From NCBI RefSeq assembly GCF_008001235.1, contig NZ_CP040751.1:1037001-1101000 (forward strand): 64,000 bases of DNA, in the 5' to 3' direction. A program made the translations under genes and the position numbers. The notes beneath the pieces are model-generated. The model did not search any database, was not told where the DNA came from, and saw only the letters and a list, made by a program, of their open reading frames with translations. Positions 17,394 to 26,036 of the stretch are shown piece after piece (position 1 is the stretch's first letter; each line of letters starts with the position of its first letter). Source of the stretch: Salidesulfovibrio onnuriiensis (GTDB lineage: Bacteria > Desulfobacterota > Desulfovibrionia > Desulfovibrionales > Desulfovibrionaceae).

Positions 17394-18257
17394 ATGATCG
17401 AAACAGGTGAACTGGTACTGCTCATCAGCCCGAAAGGCAAGCGGTACATGTATAAATACGACCCCGAGGGTGAAATTCATACCAACGACGGCAAGATTCT
17501 CATGGCCGACGTTGGCGCCGCCGGTTTCGGCCGTCCGGCCAAAAGCCATCTGGGCAGGCCCTATCTGGTGCTCAAGCCGACCCTGCACGATCTGATCAAG
17601 AACGTGCGTCGCCAGACCCAGATCATGTATCCCAAGGAGATCGGCTACGTGCTGCTCAAGCTGGGCATTGGCCCCGGCACCACGGTCATCGAGTCCGGCA
17701 CCGGTTCCGGCGGTCTGACCACGGCCCTGGCCTGGACCGTTGGGGACACCGGCCATGTCTATACCTACGAGCGCCGCGAGGATTTCTACAAGCTGGCGGG
17801 CAAGAACCTACGCCGGGTCGGCCTGGATCACCGCGTTACCCAGACCAACAAGAACATCGAGGACGGTTTCGACCATACCGGCGCGGACGCCCTGTTCCTG
17901 GATGTGCGCACCCCGTGGGAATACATTCATCACATTCCGGCGGCCGTGAAGCCCGGCGCCATGTGCGGGTTCCTGCTGCCCACCACCAATCAGGTTTCCG
18001 ACCTGCTGCGCGCCCTGGAGGCCGGTCCCTTCGAGGATTCCGAGGTGCTGGAAATCCTGGTGCGTCACTGGAAGCCCGTGGCCGACAGGCTGCGTCCGGA
18101 CGACCGCATGGTGGCCCACACCGGTTTCCTGGTGTTTTCGCGCTACATGGAGCCGCAGCCCGAGGAGCCGGTCGAAGAAGCTCCGGAGGCCGAAGAGGCT
18201 GCTCCCGAAGCTCCCGCTGAAGCATCGGCAGCCGAGCCCGAAGCTTCCGAAGAGTAG
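17394..18257 (+). CDS. trmI: tRNA (adenine-58-N1)-methyltransferase, TrmI type
   Basis: This 287-residue protein has the TrmI layout. A short N-terminal beta domain (1-75) ends in HLGRPYLVLKPT, followed by a class I methyltransferase fold. The SAM motif VIESGTGSGGLTTALA is at about 102-117, the acidic ribose-binding residue is in YERREDF (about 128), and FLDVRTPW (about 167) is motif IV. It would make m1A58 in the T-loop of tRNAs. The last 40 residues are almost all Glu, Ala and Pro, a low-complexity tail not needed for catalysis. A strong Shine-Dalgarno (GGAGG) lies 5 nt before the ATG. It is divergent from the radical SAM gene and followed by a clear terminator. Confidence 0.92.
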   Translation: MIETGELVLLISPKGKRYMYKYDPEGEIHTNDGKILMADVGAAGFGRPAKSHLGRPYLVLKPTLHDLIKNVRRQTQIMYPKEIGYVLLKLGIGPGTTVIESGTGSGGLTTALAWTVGDTGHVYTYERREDFYKLAGKNLRRVGLDHRVTQTNKNIEDGFDHTGADALFLDVRTPWEYIHHIPAAVKPGAMCGFLLPTTNQVSDLLRALEAGPFEDSEVLEILVRHWKPVADRLRPDDRMVAHTGFLVFSRYMEPQPEEPVEEAPEAEEAAPEAPAEASAAEPEASEE

Positions 18258-18278
18258 AGCTTGCAGATACGAATTGAA

Positions 18279-18313
18279 GAGGCCGTTCCGAAAGGGACGG
18301 CCTCTTTTGTTTT
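18279..18313 (+). terminator. Rho-independent terminator of trmI
   Basis: The stem GAGGCCGTTCC (18279-18289) pairs with GGGACGGCCTC (18294-18304) with one G-U pair. A GAAA-type tetraloop and the T-rich tail TTTTGTTTT complete it. Confidence 0.9.
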
Positions 18314-18914
18314 ATACCTCAGCAGAGTAGGGCGGAGCCGGATCGTATTGCAGGATCTTTTTGACCATGCGGGCATGGTCGGGATCGTGAATCTGGCCCA
18401 CCAGCCACAGGGCCATGTCGATGCCTGCGGAAACCCCCTGCGAAGTGACCACCTTGCCGTCGCGCACGTAGCGCATGTCCGGAAGCTCCGTTACCTCGGG
18501 GTCATTCGTTAGAGAATCCATGAGCTGCCAGTGTGTGGTGGCTTTGCGGCCCTTGAGCAGCCCGGCCTTCTGCAGGATCAGGCCACCCGTGCAGACCCCG
18601 GTCATCCACTGGACCTGATCATACTGGGAGCTGACCCAGTCAATGGCTGCGTTATTGCCCAGGGCATATTCATTGATATCCGCCGTGCCGGGCAGCAACA
18701 GCACGTCGAGTTCGGGTGCGGTTTCAAAGCTGTGGTCCGGGATCATCTTCAATCCTCCGAACCCATTCAAAGGGTTGGTGTTCTGGCTGATGGTCACCAC
18801 CTGCCCGCCGCCCAGGATGTGGTTGGAAGCGGCAAAGACCTGTTGGGGGCCGACGAAATCCAGCTCCGCGACCTGTTCATAGATGTATATCCCGTAGGTG
18901 AGTTGTTTTGTCAT
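18312..18914 (-). CDS. DJ-1/PfpI family protein (isonitrile hydratase-like)
   Basis: This 200-residue class I glutamine-amidotransferase-like protein has the nucleophile elbow GVCTGG with Cys108 and an upstream acidic residue in ELDFVGPQQVF (Glu17/Asp19), typical of the DJ-1/PfpI superfamily. The LLLPGT and ATTHWQLMDSL stretches match the isonitrile hydratase/ThiJ subgroup. The reaction is not settled; relatives hydrate isonitriles or act as redox or aldehyde sensors. Its start lies inside the last codons of the upstream GlxA-like regulator gene (38-nt overlap, different frame), so the two are co-transcribed. The two proteins are paralogous over this domain. Confidence 0.88.
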   Translation of the reverse strand: MTKQLTYGIYIYEQVAELDFVGPQQVFAASNHILGGGQVVTISQNTNPLNGFGGLKMIPDHSFETAPELDVLLLPGTADINEYALGNNAAIDWVSSQYDQVQWMTGVCTGGLILQKAGLLKGRKATTHWQLMDSLTNDPEVTELPDMRYVRDGKVVTSQGVSAGIDMALWLVGQIHDPDHARMVKKILQYDPAPPYSAEV

Positions 18915-19887
18915 TGAGTTCTCCTTTGATGAAGTGGGCCCTGTACTGGGCCGGACTGATGCCGAGCCTCCGCAGGAAGGCCCTGCGCAACCTTTCTTCC
19001 CGGCCGAAGCCGGATTCCTGTGCCACGGCTTCCAGAGCTTCCGTTCCGGATTCGATCAGTTCGCGCGCACGATCGATCCGCATCTGCTCAACAAAGCGAG
19101 CGGGGCTCATACCTGTTTCCGACGGAAAAATACGTGCAAAGGTGCGTGGGCTCATGTGGACCTGATCGGCCAGCCTTTCCACCGTGAGGTTCTGATCAAG
19201 GTTGTCTTCCATCCATTTCACAAGGCCACTGAACTTCTCTACGGCCTTGGCCTGTATGGAGAGGAGGGTGCTGAACTGACTCTGGTGCCCGGGCCGTCTG
19301 CGGTAGAGCAGCAGCACACGCGCCACCTCAATGGCCAGGGATGGGCCGTAGTCCTCCTCCACCAGGGCGAGCGCCAGGTCGATTCCCGCTGTGACACCTG
19401 CGCTGGTGGAAATATGGCCATCCTGCACATAGATGGCGTCCGCTTCCACAGTGATGTTCGGGTATAGTTCGGCCAGTCTGTCGGCGACTAGCCAGTGGGT
19501 GGTGGCCCGTCTGCCTTCCAGCAAGTCACAGGCTGCAAGGATGAAGGCTCCGCTACAGACCGAAACGATGCGATCCGCCTTGCGGGCCGCAGCTCGAATT
19601 GCCCGTATAACCTCGGGGTCTGTAGAGGTGTTTTCAGCAACCAGACCGCCTGGCACAAGCAAAATGCTTCTTTCTTTTAGTCCAGGGCGTACATCGGCAT
19701 TCAGCACCAGGCCCGAAGAGGTTTTCACCGCTCCGGGGCATAATGAGGAAAAGGCTGGAACATAGCCTTCGTTCAGGCGGCCGTCATGATGCAGCAACTC
19801 GGTGGCCGACGAAAAAACCTCCAAAGGACCGGTGACATCCAGGGACACCACGCCAGGATAGAGGAAAAACTCGATCTGCTTTGTCAT
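18877..19887 (-). CDS. GlxA-family AraC-type regulator with DJ-1/PfpI sensor domain
   Basis: The ATG at 19887 (MTKQIEFFLYPGVVSLD) matches the start of the next gene product (MTKQLTYGIYIYEQV) and is preferred over upstream starts. Residues 1-190 are a DJ-1/PfpI domain with Cys in VSVCSGAF. Residues 215-320 are two AraC helix-turn-helix units (LTVERLADQVHMSPRTFARIF and the SGTEALEAVAQESGFG region). This GlxA architecture senses an unknown metabolite and controls nearby genes. The obvious target is the overlapping DJ-1 gene, so the pair may be a self-contained sensor and enzyme unit. The C-terminal tail overlaps that gene by 38 nt. Confidence 0.9.
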   Translation of the reverse strand: MTKQIEFFLYPGVVSLDVTGPLEVFSSATELLHHDGRLNEGYVPAFSSLCPGAVKTSSGLVLNADVRPGLKERSILLVPGGLVAENTSTDPEVIRAIRAAARKADRIVSVCSGAFILAACDLLEGRRATTHWLVADRLAELYPNITVEADAIYVQDGHISTSAGVTAGIDLALALVEEDYGPSLAIEVARVLLLYRRRPGHQSQFSTLLSIQAKAVEKFSGLVKWMEDNLDQNLTVERLADQVHMSPRTFARIFPSETGMSPARFVEQMRIDRARELIESGTEALEAVAQESGFGREERLRRAFLRRLGISPAQYRAHFIKGELNDKTTHLRDIHL

Positions 19888-19965
19888 GACAGCAAGGTAG
19901 AAAATAACATTGGTGGCAGCAATGACAAAAAATATGCAGATTCTGCCAAGTGGTGTTTTCACGAA

Positions 19966-19998
19966 AGTAAAGGCCCGCTCCCTTTCGGGAACGGGCCT
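19966..19998 (-). terminator. Terminator at the end of the dsr operon
   Basis: On the minus strand GGCCCGTTCCC, a GAAA loop and GGGAGCGGGCC (19972-19997) form an 11-bp stem with one G-U pair, followed by TTTACTTT. It lies 37 nt after the dsrP stop. Confidence 0.85.
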
Positions 19999-20034
19999 TG
20001 GTACTCGTTTTCGCCTTATGCCTATGCGAGGTGG

Positions 20035-21303
20035 TTAGGCAGCGGCTTCCGCTTCCTGGGCCGGAGCCTCGTCAGCGGCGGGTGCTTCTTCTTCACTGCT
20101 GCAGTCGCAGTGGTCTTCCGTGGAACAGCCGCAGGGAAGCGCCTGGGACTGTTCAAGGTCCTGCTTCACGCTGGTGGCGATCTTGAACAGGACGGTGACG
20201 ATCAGCGCGCCGATGGCGTAGACCATGGCGGAGATCAGGAGCTCGAGACCGGTGGGCCAGTACGGCGTGATGGTTTCGAACGGAGTCGGGTTCATGCCGC
20301 CGATCAACAGGCCGAGGCCCTTGTCGATCCAGGTGGCGACCACCAGGATGGCCAGCGCCCAGGGCAACAGCTTCTGGTTGTCACGGAACCTGGGCGGAAT
20401 GAGCAGGGTCAGGGAGACCACTGCCATGACCACGAAGGTCCACATGAAGGGCACGAGCTCGTGATGACCGTGCACGCCTGCGAACAGGTACACGATGGAG
20501 TGCTTGTGGCCCGGGATGTTGGAGTAGAACGCGGTGAAGATTTCCAGCGCCAGGAAGAACATGTTCACGACCATGGCGTAGGCGATGATCTTGGTCAGGG
20601 TCCTCACGGCATTGCGCGGCATCTGGAAGGAGGTGACCTTTTCGGTCACCTTCAGGACCAGCAGCAGGATGGCCGGACCGGAGCAGAATGCGCTTGCCAG
20701 GAAGCGGGCGGCCAGGATGGCGGTGAGCCAGTAGTGGCGGCCGGGCAGGCCCTGGTACAGGAACGCGGTGACCGTGTGGATGGAGAATGCCCAGACGATC
20801 GAGATGATGATGAAGGGCTTGATCCACTTGGGATGCGGCAGGCGCATGCGGTCATGCTCCAGGCAGACCCAGCCGCACAGCAGGTTCAGGGTCAGGTAAC
20901 CGATAAGCACGGTCATGTCCCAGAACAGGATGGAGTTCGGCGTGGGGTGCAGCATGACGTTGAACATGCGCTGGGGCTGACCAACGTCGACAGCAATGAA
21001 CAACATGCACATGACACACGCGCCGATGGCCATGAACTCACCGAAGATGACCATGTGCTTGTTGGGCTTGTAGTGGTGGAAGTAGTAGGGAAGGACGATC
21101 ATGACGCCCGAGGCGGCCACACCGACCAGATAGGTGAACTGGGCGATGTAGAAACCCCAGGACACGTCGCGGGACATGCCCGTGATGGTCAGACCTTCCA
21201 TCAACTGATAAATCCAAGCTCCGGCTCCTGCAGCGATAACCAGCATCAGGAAGCCGATCCAGGCGTAGTACCTGGGAGAACCTTTGAGAGCTCTTTCCAG
21301 CAT
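20035..21303 (-). CDS. dsrP: DsrP, NrfD-like quinone-interacting membrane subunit
   Basis: This 422-residue protein has about ten membrane helices (first at 17-36) and the NrfD/PsrC fold. It is the quinone-side anchor of the DsrMKJOP complex and exchanges electrons with menaquinone. It is the last gene of dsrMKJOP; GGAGG sits 5 nt before its ATG, in the 11-nt gap after dsrO. The C-terminus is unusual: after the last helix a cytoplasmic-looking tail (about 385-422) holds CGCSTEDHCDC followed by a run of Glu, Ala and Pro. The four cysteines could bind a metal or form disulfides. The rest matches DsrP well. Confidence 0.95.
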   Translation of the reverse strand: MLERALKGSPRYYAWIGFLMLVIAAGAGAWIYQLMEGLTITGMSRDVSWGFYIAQFTYLVGVAASGVMIVLPYYFHHYKPNKHMVIFGEFMAIGACVMCMLFIAVDVGQPQRMFNVMLHPTPNSILFWDMTVLIGYLTLNLLCGWVCLEHDRMRLPHPKWIKPFIIISIVWAFSIHTVTAFLYQGLPGRHYWLTAILAARFLASAFCSGPAILLLVLKVTEKVTSFQMPRNAVRTLTKIIAYAMVVNMFFLALEIFTAFYSNIPGHKHSIVYLFAGVHGHHELVPFMWTFVVMAVVSLTLLIPPRFRDNQKLLPWALAILVVATWIDKGLGLLIGGMNPTPFETITPYWPTGLELLISAMVYAIGALIVTVLFKIATSVKQDLEQSQALPCGCSTEDHCDCSSEEEAPAADEAPAQEAEAAA

Positions 21304-21314
21304 GTCTGTGCCTC

Positions 21315-22085
21315 CTAGATGATGTAGTAGACGCTCGGCTCGGTGCCGGCGGAGGGTTTGCGACGAATGGTGTAGTTCTCGCGCAGGACCTTGCGGACGT
21401 CGGACTCGGGGTCGGTAAGGTCGCCGAAGGTCAGCGCGCCGTTCGAGGCTTCAACGCATGCGGGCAGCTTGCCCACGGAAAGGCGCTCGACGCAGAAGTT
21501 ACACTTTTCAACAACACCGCGCATACGGGTCGGAAACTCCGTGTTCAACTTGGTGAGGTCCAGGTATTTCCTGGGCTCGCTGTAGTTGAAGGAGCGGGAT
21601 CCGTACGGGCAGGCGGCCATGCAGTAGCGGCAGCCGATGCAGCGGTGGTAGTCCATGGCCACGATGCCGTCCGGGCGCTGGTAGGTGGCCTTGGTGGGGC
21701 ACACGCGCACGCACGGGGGCTGTTCGCAGTGGTTGCAGAGCATGGGGAACATGCGTTCCTTCACGCTGTCGTCCATGTACGGGTTCTGCTGCTCGGGGAA
21801 GCACTCCTCATAGGGAGAGGCCCAAAGCCACTTGATGTTCTGCTTGGTATCGATTTCGGACACGTTGTGGATGGCGTGGCAGGCTGCGGCCAGGGGAGCG
21901 ATGGCTTCCTCGGAGTTCAGCTTGCGGGTATCCACCACCATGGCCCAGTGCTTGGCGTTCAGTCCGTCCGCGTGCTTTTTCACCGGAGCGGCGTGGCCGG
22001 AAGAGGCCATTGCCTTGGGGGCGATGCACAGAGAGGCCGCTGCCAGGCCTGCGAACTTGATGAAGTTACGTCTGTTGTTTTTCAT
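21315..22085 (-). CDS. dsrO: DsrO, periplasmic ferredoxin-like subunit
   Basis: This 256-residue protein starts with a Tat signal (NNRRNFIKFAGLAAASLC), so the folded iron-sulfur protein is exported. Four cysteine clusters typical of HybA/NrfC-type ferredoxins follow. They include CNHCEQPPCVRVCP, CIGCRYCMAACP and CNFC, enough for several [4Fe-4S] centres. It links the triheme DsrJ to DsrP in the periplasm. The ATG at 22085 overlaps the dsrJ stop as TAATG, so the two are translationally coupled. Frames extending further upstream to 22187 run into dsrJ and are not used. Confidence 0.95.
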   Translation of the reverse strand: MKNNRRNFIKFAGLAAASLCIAPKAMASSGHAAPVKKHADGLNAKHWAMVVDTRKLNSEEAIAPLAAACHAIHNVSEIDTKQNIKWLWASPYEECFPEQQNPYMDDSVKERMFPMLCNHCEQPPCVRVCPTKATYQRPDGIVAMDYHRCIGCRYCMAACPYGSRSFNYSEPRKYLDLTKLNTEFPTRMRGVVEKCNFCVERLSVGKLPACVEASNGALTFGDLTDPESDVRKVLRENYTIRRKPSAGTEPSVYYII

Positions 22086-22471
22086 TATTTCAACCCCTCC
22101 GGCTGAATGTGGCAGTCCCAGCAATAGGGGGAGACGCCTGCGTCGTTGTGGCACTTGTCGCAGAATTCCGCTTTGTTGTCGTGACACTTCATGCAGGTGT
22201 TCTGCAGACTGATGGTGAATTCCTTGCCTTCGTGGTTCACGTAGACACGTTTGCCGTCGCGCAGGGCCCAGTCACGCCACTGGTCCAGGAGCTGCATGTG
22301 CTTGGTGCGCATGAACTCGAGGGATTCCACACATTTCTTTTCGTTGGCAGGCAACTTCAGTTCCGGCTGCTTGTAGGAAGCTTTCACCGTCAGCGCGTTG
22401 TACGCGAAGGGGGAAAGCAGCAGCCCGACGAAGATGACGATGCCGAGTATGATTTTTCCGCCGTAATGCAT
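22085..22471 (-). CDS. dsrJ: DsrJ, triheme cytochrome c
   Basis: This 128-residue protein has an uncleaved-looking N-terminal membrane anchor (7-27) and three CXXCH haem c sites: CMKCH (93-97), CDKCH (104-108) and CWDCH (117-121). Another Cys is at 47; in characterised DsrJ one haem has an unusual His/Cys ligand, and this Cys is a candidate. It acts in the periplasm next to DsrO. It lies 12 nt after dsrK and overlaps dsrO by 1 nt. Confidence 0.95.
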   Translation of the reverse strand: MHYGGKIILGIVIFVGLLLSPFAYNALTVKASYKQPELKLPANEKKCVESLEFMRTKHMQLLDQWRDWALRDGKRVYVNHEGKEFTISLQNTCMKCHDNKAEFCDKCHNDAGVSPYCWDCHIQPEGLK

Positions 22472-22483
22472 TCCTCATTCCTC

Positions 22484-24142
22484 CTACATGTTCGGGGGAG
22501 TCCAGTCGTCATCCTCGTCCTCGAAACCGGGGAGGGATTCCTGACGGAGGTTCATGGTGCGCTCCTGTTCACCCGGCAGGATGAGGGCGTTGCCCACGAG
22601 CTCGTGCACGCCGCAGACTTCCACGCCCGGGGCCCAGTAGTCGGCCAGGGGCGGCAGGGTGGCGCGGTCGATGGCGCAGATGCAGGACATCATGTTCACG
22701 CCGTTCTTGTCCTGGACATAGCGCAGGGCGTTGCCGCGGGGCAGGCCGCCTCGCAGGCGGATTTCCATGATCTCTTCGGTGTTCAGGCCCGAGCCGCCGG
22801 CGCAGCAGAAGGTCTCTTCGCGGATGGTGCCGGCGGGCATGTCCACGAAGTTGTTGCACACGTTCTTGATCACGTAGCGGGGCTCGTCCAGCAGACCCAT
22901 GGCGCGGGCCGGGTTGCAGGAGTCGTGGAAGGTCACCTTGTACTGGTCGTTGCGGCTGGGATCCAGGTTCAGCTTGCCGTGCTTGATCAGGTCGGCGGTG
23001 AACTCGGTGATGTGGACCATCTTGGTCACGGCCGAGTTGTGGAACACGGTGCCGGTGATCGGGTTGCGCGGGGTTTCCATGTGAGAGCCCTGCAGGTAGC
23101 CGTTCATGGTGTCCATGTACTGGTTGATGACGCGCCACATGTGGCCGCATTCGCCGCCGAGGATCCATTTGCAGCCCAGCCTGTTGGCTTCGGCGTACAT
23201 CTTGGCGTTGAGCTTCTTCATGGCCTCGTTGTTGGTGAACAGGCCGAAGTTGCCGCCCTCGGATGCGTAGGTGGACATGGTGTAGTCGAGATCCAGGAAG
23301 TGGAAGAGCATCAGGTAGCCCATGAAGGTGTAGATGCCCGGGTCGGCGAACACGTCGCCCGACGGGGTGATGAACAGGATCTCGTGGCCCTTTTCGTTGA
23401 GCGGGGCCTTGACGCGCACGCCGGTGATTTCCTCGATGTCGTCCACCATGAAGTCCACGATGTCCTTGAAGGCGTGGGGCTGGATGCCGAGGTGGTTACC
23501 GGTGCGGTTGCAGTTGGAAACGGGTTCCAGGACCCAGTTGATGTTCACGCCCACCAGGTGCAGCAGTTCGCGCGCCATCATGGTGATCTCCGCGGTGTCG
23601 ATCCCGTAGGGACAGAACAGGGAGCAGCGGCGACATTCCGTGCACTGGTAGAAGTATATGAACCATTCCTTGAGGACGTCCTCTTCCATGACGCGGGATC
23701 CGGTGAGCTTGCTCAGGATTTTGCCGGCCAGGGTGAATTCGCCTCGGTAGATGGAACGCATCAGTTCGGCGCGCAGAACGGGCATGTTCTTGGGATCGCC
23801 GGAGCCGATGAAGAAGTGACATTTGTCCGCGCAGGCGCCGCAGCGCACGCAGATGTCCATGAAGACCTTGAGCGAACGGAACTTGTCCAGGCGTTCGCGG
23901 AAGCCGTTCATGACGATTTCCTTCCAGTTCGGCGGCAGCTTCCAGTCCGCTTCGCCCGGGGACCATTCCCGCGGGTTGCCGAAGGCGTCGGGCATGTAGC
24001 CCTGCAGATACGCGACCATGTCTTTCTTGGCCGGGTAGCACCAGTTGCCCGGTGCGAAGTTCACCGGGGTCTCCATCCAGCCGGAGGCCGGCGGATTGTA
24101 ATCTATGCTTTTGAAGAGTTCGTCAGCGCTTGGCATCGACAT
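22484..24142 (-). CDS. dsrK: DsrK, cytoplasmic Fe-S subunit with CCG domain
   Basis: This 552-residue protein resembles the HdrD subunit of heterodisulfide reductase. Two [4Fe-4S] ferredoxin motifs (CVRCGACADKCH near 138 and CTECRRCSLFCP near 190) are followed by C-terminal CCG-type cysteines (DSCNPAR near 410; FCCAGGSG near 450) that hold the catalytic cubane. It is the proposed site of DsrC trisulfide/disulfide reduction at the cytoplasmic face, coupled to quinol through DsrM. It sits between dsrM (45-bp gap) and dsrJ. Confidence 0.96.
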   Translation of the reverse strand: MSMPSADELFKSIDYNPPASGWMETPVNFAPGNWCYPAKKDMVAYLQGYMPDAFGNPREWSPGEADWKLPPNWKEIVMNGFRERLDKFRSLKVFMDICVRCGACADKCHFFIGSGDPKNMPVLRAELMRSIYRGEFTLAGKILSKLTGSRVMEEDVLKEWFIYFYQCTECRRCSLFCPYGIDTAEITMMARELLHLVGVNINWVLEPVSNCNRTGNHLGIQPHAFKDIVDFMVDDIEEITGVRVKAPLNEKGHEILFITPSGDVFADPGIYTFMGYLMLFHFLDLDYTMSTYASEGGNFGLFTNNEAMKKLNAKMYAEANRLGCKWILGGECGHMWRVINQYMDTMNGYLQGSHMETPRNPITGTVFHNSAVTKMVHITEFTADLIKHGKLNLDPSRNDQYKVTFHDSCNPARAMGLLDEPRYVIKNVCNNFVDMPAGTIREETFCCAGGSGLNTEEIMEIRLRGGLPRGNALRYVQDKNGVNMMSCICAIDRATLPPLADYWAPGVEVCGVHELVGNALILPGEQERTMNLRQESLPGFEDEDDDWTPPNM

Positions 24143-24187
24143 TATTCTTCTCTCCTGTCGTTGTGGTCGAACCGTTTACCCGGAACC

Positions 24188-25222
24188 CTAGCCCTCTTCG
24201 GGAGCCTTGGCATTCTCGGGGTTGTCCAGGGGCAGCCCGGCTTCAGCCATGAACGGGCCGAATTCCTTTTCGTAGGATTCGTAGGCCAGGGGCTTGATGT
24301 CCGGGTTCCACGGATTCTCGTGGTGATGGAAACGGTTGTCGTTGGGCATGTTTCTTGTCGGGGACAGGAAGACGCCGGGCATGTGCATGAGCTTGCTGAT
24401 GGGGAAGTAGACCATCAGCACGCTGACCAGGAAGACGTGGACGTAGAAGGAAACGTCGATGCCTGCGGGAACATGCGGATGCAGGGTTACCAGACCCATG
24501 GCCAGTTCCTTGATGGCCACGACGTCGACCTTGGCGTAGTAGCGCATCCAGATGCCGGAGAGGGCCACTCCCAGGATCAGGAACAGGGGGAAGAAGTCGG
24601 CCACCAGAGAGATGTACCTGATCTTGGCGTCCACCAGCCTGCGAAGCAGCAGGAAGAGAAGGCCGACCACGATCAGGGCGTCGGTCTGGTACATCACCGG
24701 AGCGCCGATCTGCAGGATGCCGTCCATGAATTCCAGGCCGTTGACGAAGAACGGGATGGGCTCCAGGAACAGGCGCAGGTGGCGCAGGGCAATGATGAAG
24801 AAAGAGTAATGGAACAGGATGGCGAAGAGCCACAGCCATTTGGAGGAGGCGTAGGCCACCACCGGGCCGTCCTTGGTCTCATGCAGAGACGTGGACGTGT
24901 TGCGGAACAAGGACCGGAACGCGAAGATCTCGAGGATCATGCGCAGCACCGTCTGGAAACCGTTTGACGGGTTGTCCAGCTTGCTCTGTTTGAAAAGTTC
25001 CGGATCGTAAGGCAGCTGCTGGCCGCCCGTGGTGGGGATCCTGTAGGGCACCGGGCTTTTTGCCCAGCCGAAGATCTTCGCCACGAATCCGCTCAAGAAG
25101 AGTGCGAACGCCGTGTACGGGATACAGACGCCGAAGCCAAAATCCATATGGCCCGCGCCTACCCCGAACAATGGGATCAGCACCAGAATAAAAACGAAAA
25201 CGAGTGAGTACAAAGCATTCAT
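24188..25222 (-). CDS. dsrM: DsrM, NarI-like b-type cytochrome membrane subunit
   Basis: This 344-residue membrane protein has an N-terminal helix (3-25) and about five more helices. Histidines in FHYSFFIIALRHLRL and YVHVFLVS are candidate haem b ligands, as in NarI. It oxidises menaquinol and passes electrons to DsrK. It is the first dsr structural gene, 54 bp after the RsbRD-type gene, with which it is probably co-transcribed. The C-terminal cytoplasmic stretch (about 280-344) is charged and lacks Cys. Confidence 0.95.
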   Translation of the reverse strand: MNALYSLVFVFILVLIPLFGVGAGHMDFGFGVCIPYTAFALFLSGFVAKIFGWAKSPVPYRIPTTGGQQLPYDPELFKQSKLDNPSNGFQTVLRMILEIFAFRSLFRNTSTSLHETKDGPVVAYASSKWLWLFAILFHYSFFIIALRHLRLFLEPIPFFVNGLEFMDGILQIGAPVMYQTDALIVVGLLFLLLRRLVDAKIRYISLVADFFPLFLILGVALSGIWMRYYAKVDVVAIKELAMGLVTLHPHVPAGIDVSFYVHVFLVSVLMVYFPISKLMHMPGVFLSPTRNMPNDNRFHHHENPWNPDIKPLAYESYEKEFGPFMAEAGLPLDNPENAKAPEEG

Positions 25223-25276
25223 CTACCGTCACCTCGCTTATGGTTTGAGCCTCCGAATCGTTCGGGGGCCCTTCCA

Positions 25277-25804
25277 CTATTCCTCGGCCTTGTCGGCCGT
25301 AACGTCCACAATCATGCGGGCTTTTTTCAGCAGGGTGTGCTGGGACCGCTTCACCTCTTCCACCCTGAGCCGATATATCTGTTCCCTGCTCCGGGAATAG
25401 ATATCGATGGCCAGCAGGACCATGTTGTCCAGCTTGGCCTCGAAACGCAGAAGATGCTCAAGCTCCTCGCTCTTCCGCAGTTTCTCGAAATATTCGTCCC
25501 GCAGCAGCTTCTTGAACAGGAACAGGAAGCTGAGGGCCTGGGACGGGGAAAAGTCCTGCACGGACCGGATGCGGATCATCTTGTCCAGGGAGGTGCAGAT
25601 GGCGTCCGCGTCCTCCCACTGCAGGAGATGGTCGATCAGTTCGCCGGTGGCCTCGCGGATGGCCGCGCCCACCGGGTTGGAAAAACGGTTCTTCTTGTTC
25701 TTCCATATTTTCTGGGTCTCGACCGGGTATGTCCCGAAGATCAGGTCGGCCCACTTGTCGGCCATGTCGGCCTTGTGCTCGGCGATGAGCGCCTCGATAG
25801 TCAT
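25277..25804 (-). CDS. RsbRD N-terminal domain protein heading the dsr operon
   Basis: This all-helical protein of 175 residues (ATG at 25804; an in-frame ATG at 25831 would add nine) matches the RsbRD N-terminal sensor domain, with the typical HKADMADKWADLIFGTYP and KNRFSNPVGAAIREA stretches. There is no haem-binding motif, membrane segment or kinase domain. Proteins of this type precede dsrMKJOP in several Desulfovibrionales, which suggests a regulatory or redox-sensing link to sulfite reduction; this is from family context and is not proven. The start choice is uncertain because neither ATG has a good ribosome site. A CRP/FNR-like palindrome lies 87 bp upstream of the chosen start. Confidence 0.8.
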   Translation of the reverse strand: MTIEALIAEHKADMADKWADLIFGTYPVETQKIWKNKKNRFSNPVGAAIREATGELIDHLLQWEDADAICTSLDKMIRIRSVQDFSPSQALSFLFLFKKLLRDEYFEKLRKSEELEHLLRFEAKLDNMVLLAIDIYSRSREQIYRLRVEEVKRSQHTLLKKARMIVDVTADKAEE

Positions 25805-25890
25805 AATATGTCTCGAAATCCCGTAAGACATGTCCCCCGGGCGGCCTTTTTCAAGCCGTACAGGGTGCCTTCGGGATTGCTTCGGTTACA

Positions 25891-25906
25891 TGTGAAAATC
25901 GTCACG
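25891..25906. promoter_or_regulatory. CRP/FNR-type palindrome upstream of the dsr operon
   Basis: TGTGA-AAATCG-TCACG matches the CRP/FNR-superfamily half sites TGTGA-N6-TCACA at 9 of 10 positions. It lies in the divergence-free gap before the RsbRD-dsrMKJOP genes, where an HcpR- or FNR-like regulator would be expected to act. The regulator is not in the window. Confidence 0.55.
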
Positions 25907-26036
25907 TACGATTGACAAGTCATATTCCACGCGACCGTGGAAACGTCAAGGTTTTTCCAGAAAAAAACCGGGTAATCAAGGGGTTTTCGCAGGGGATTTC
26001 AGGGCCTGAAAAACAGGGGTGTCGAACGTCTTTTCA

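Noticed and set aside
22109-24967. Plus-strand frame of about 950 codons across dsrJ, dsrK and dsrM
   Set aside because: It is antisense to certain dsr genes and has His/Val/Gly-rich, domain-free translation.
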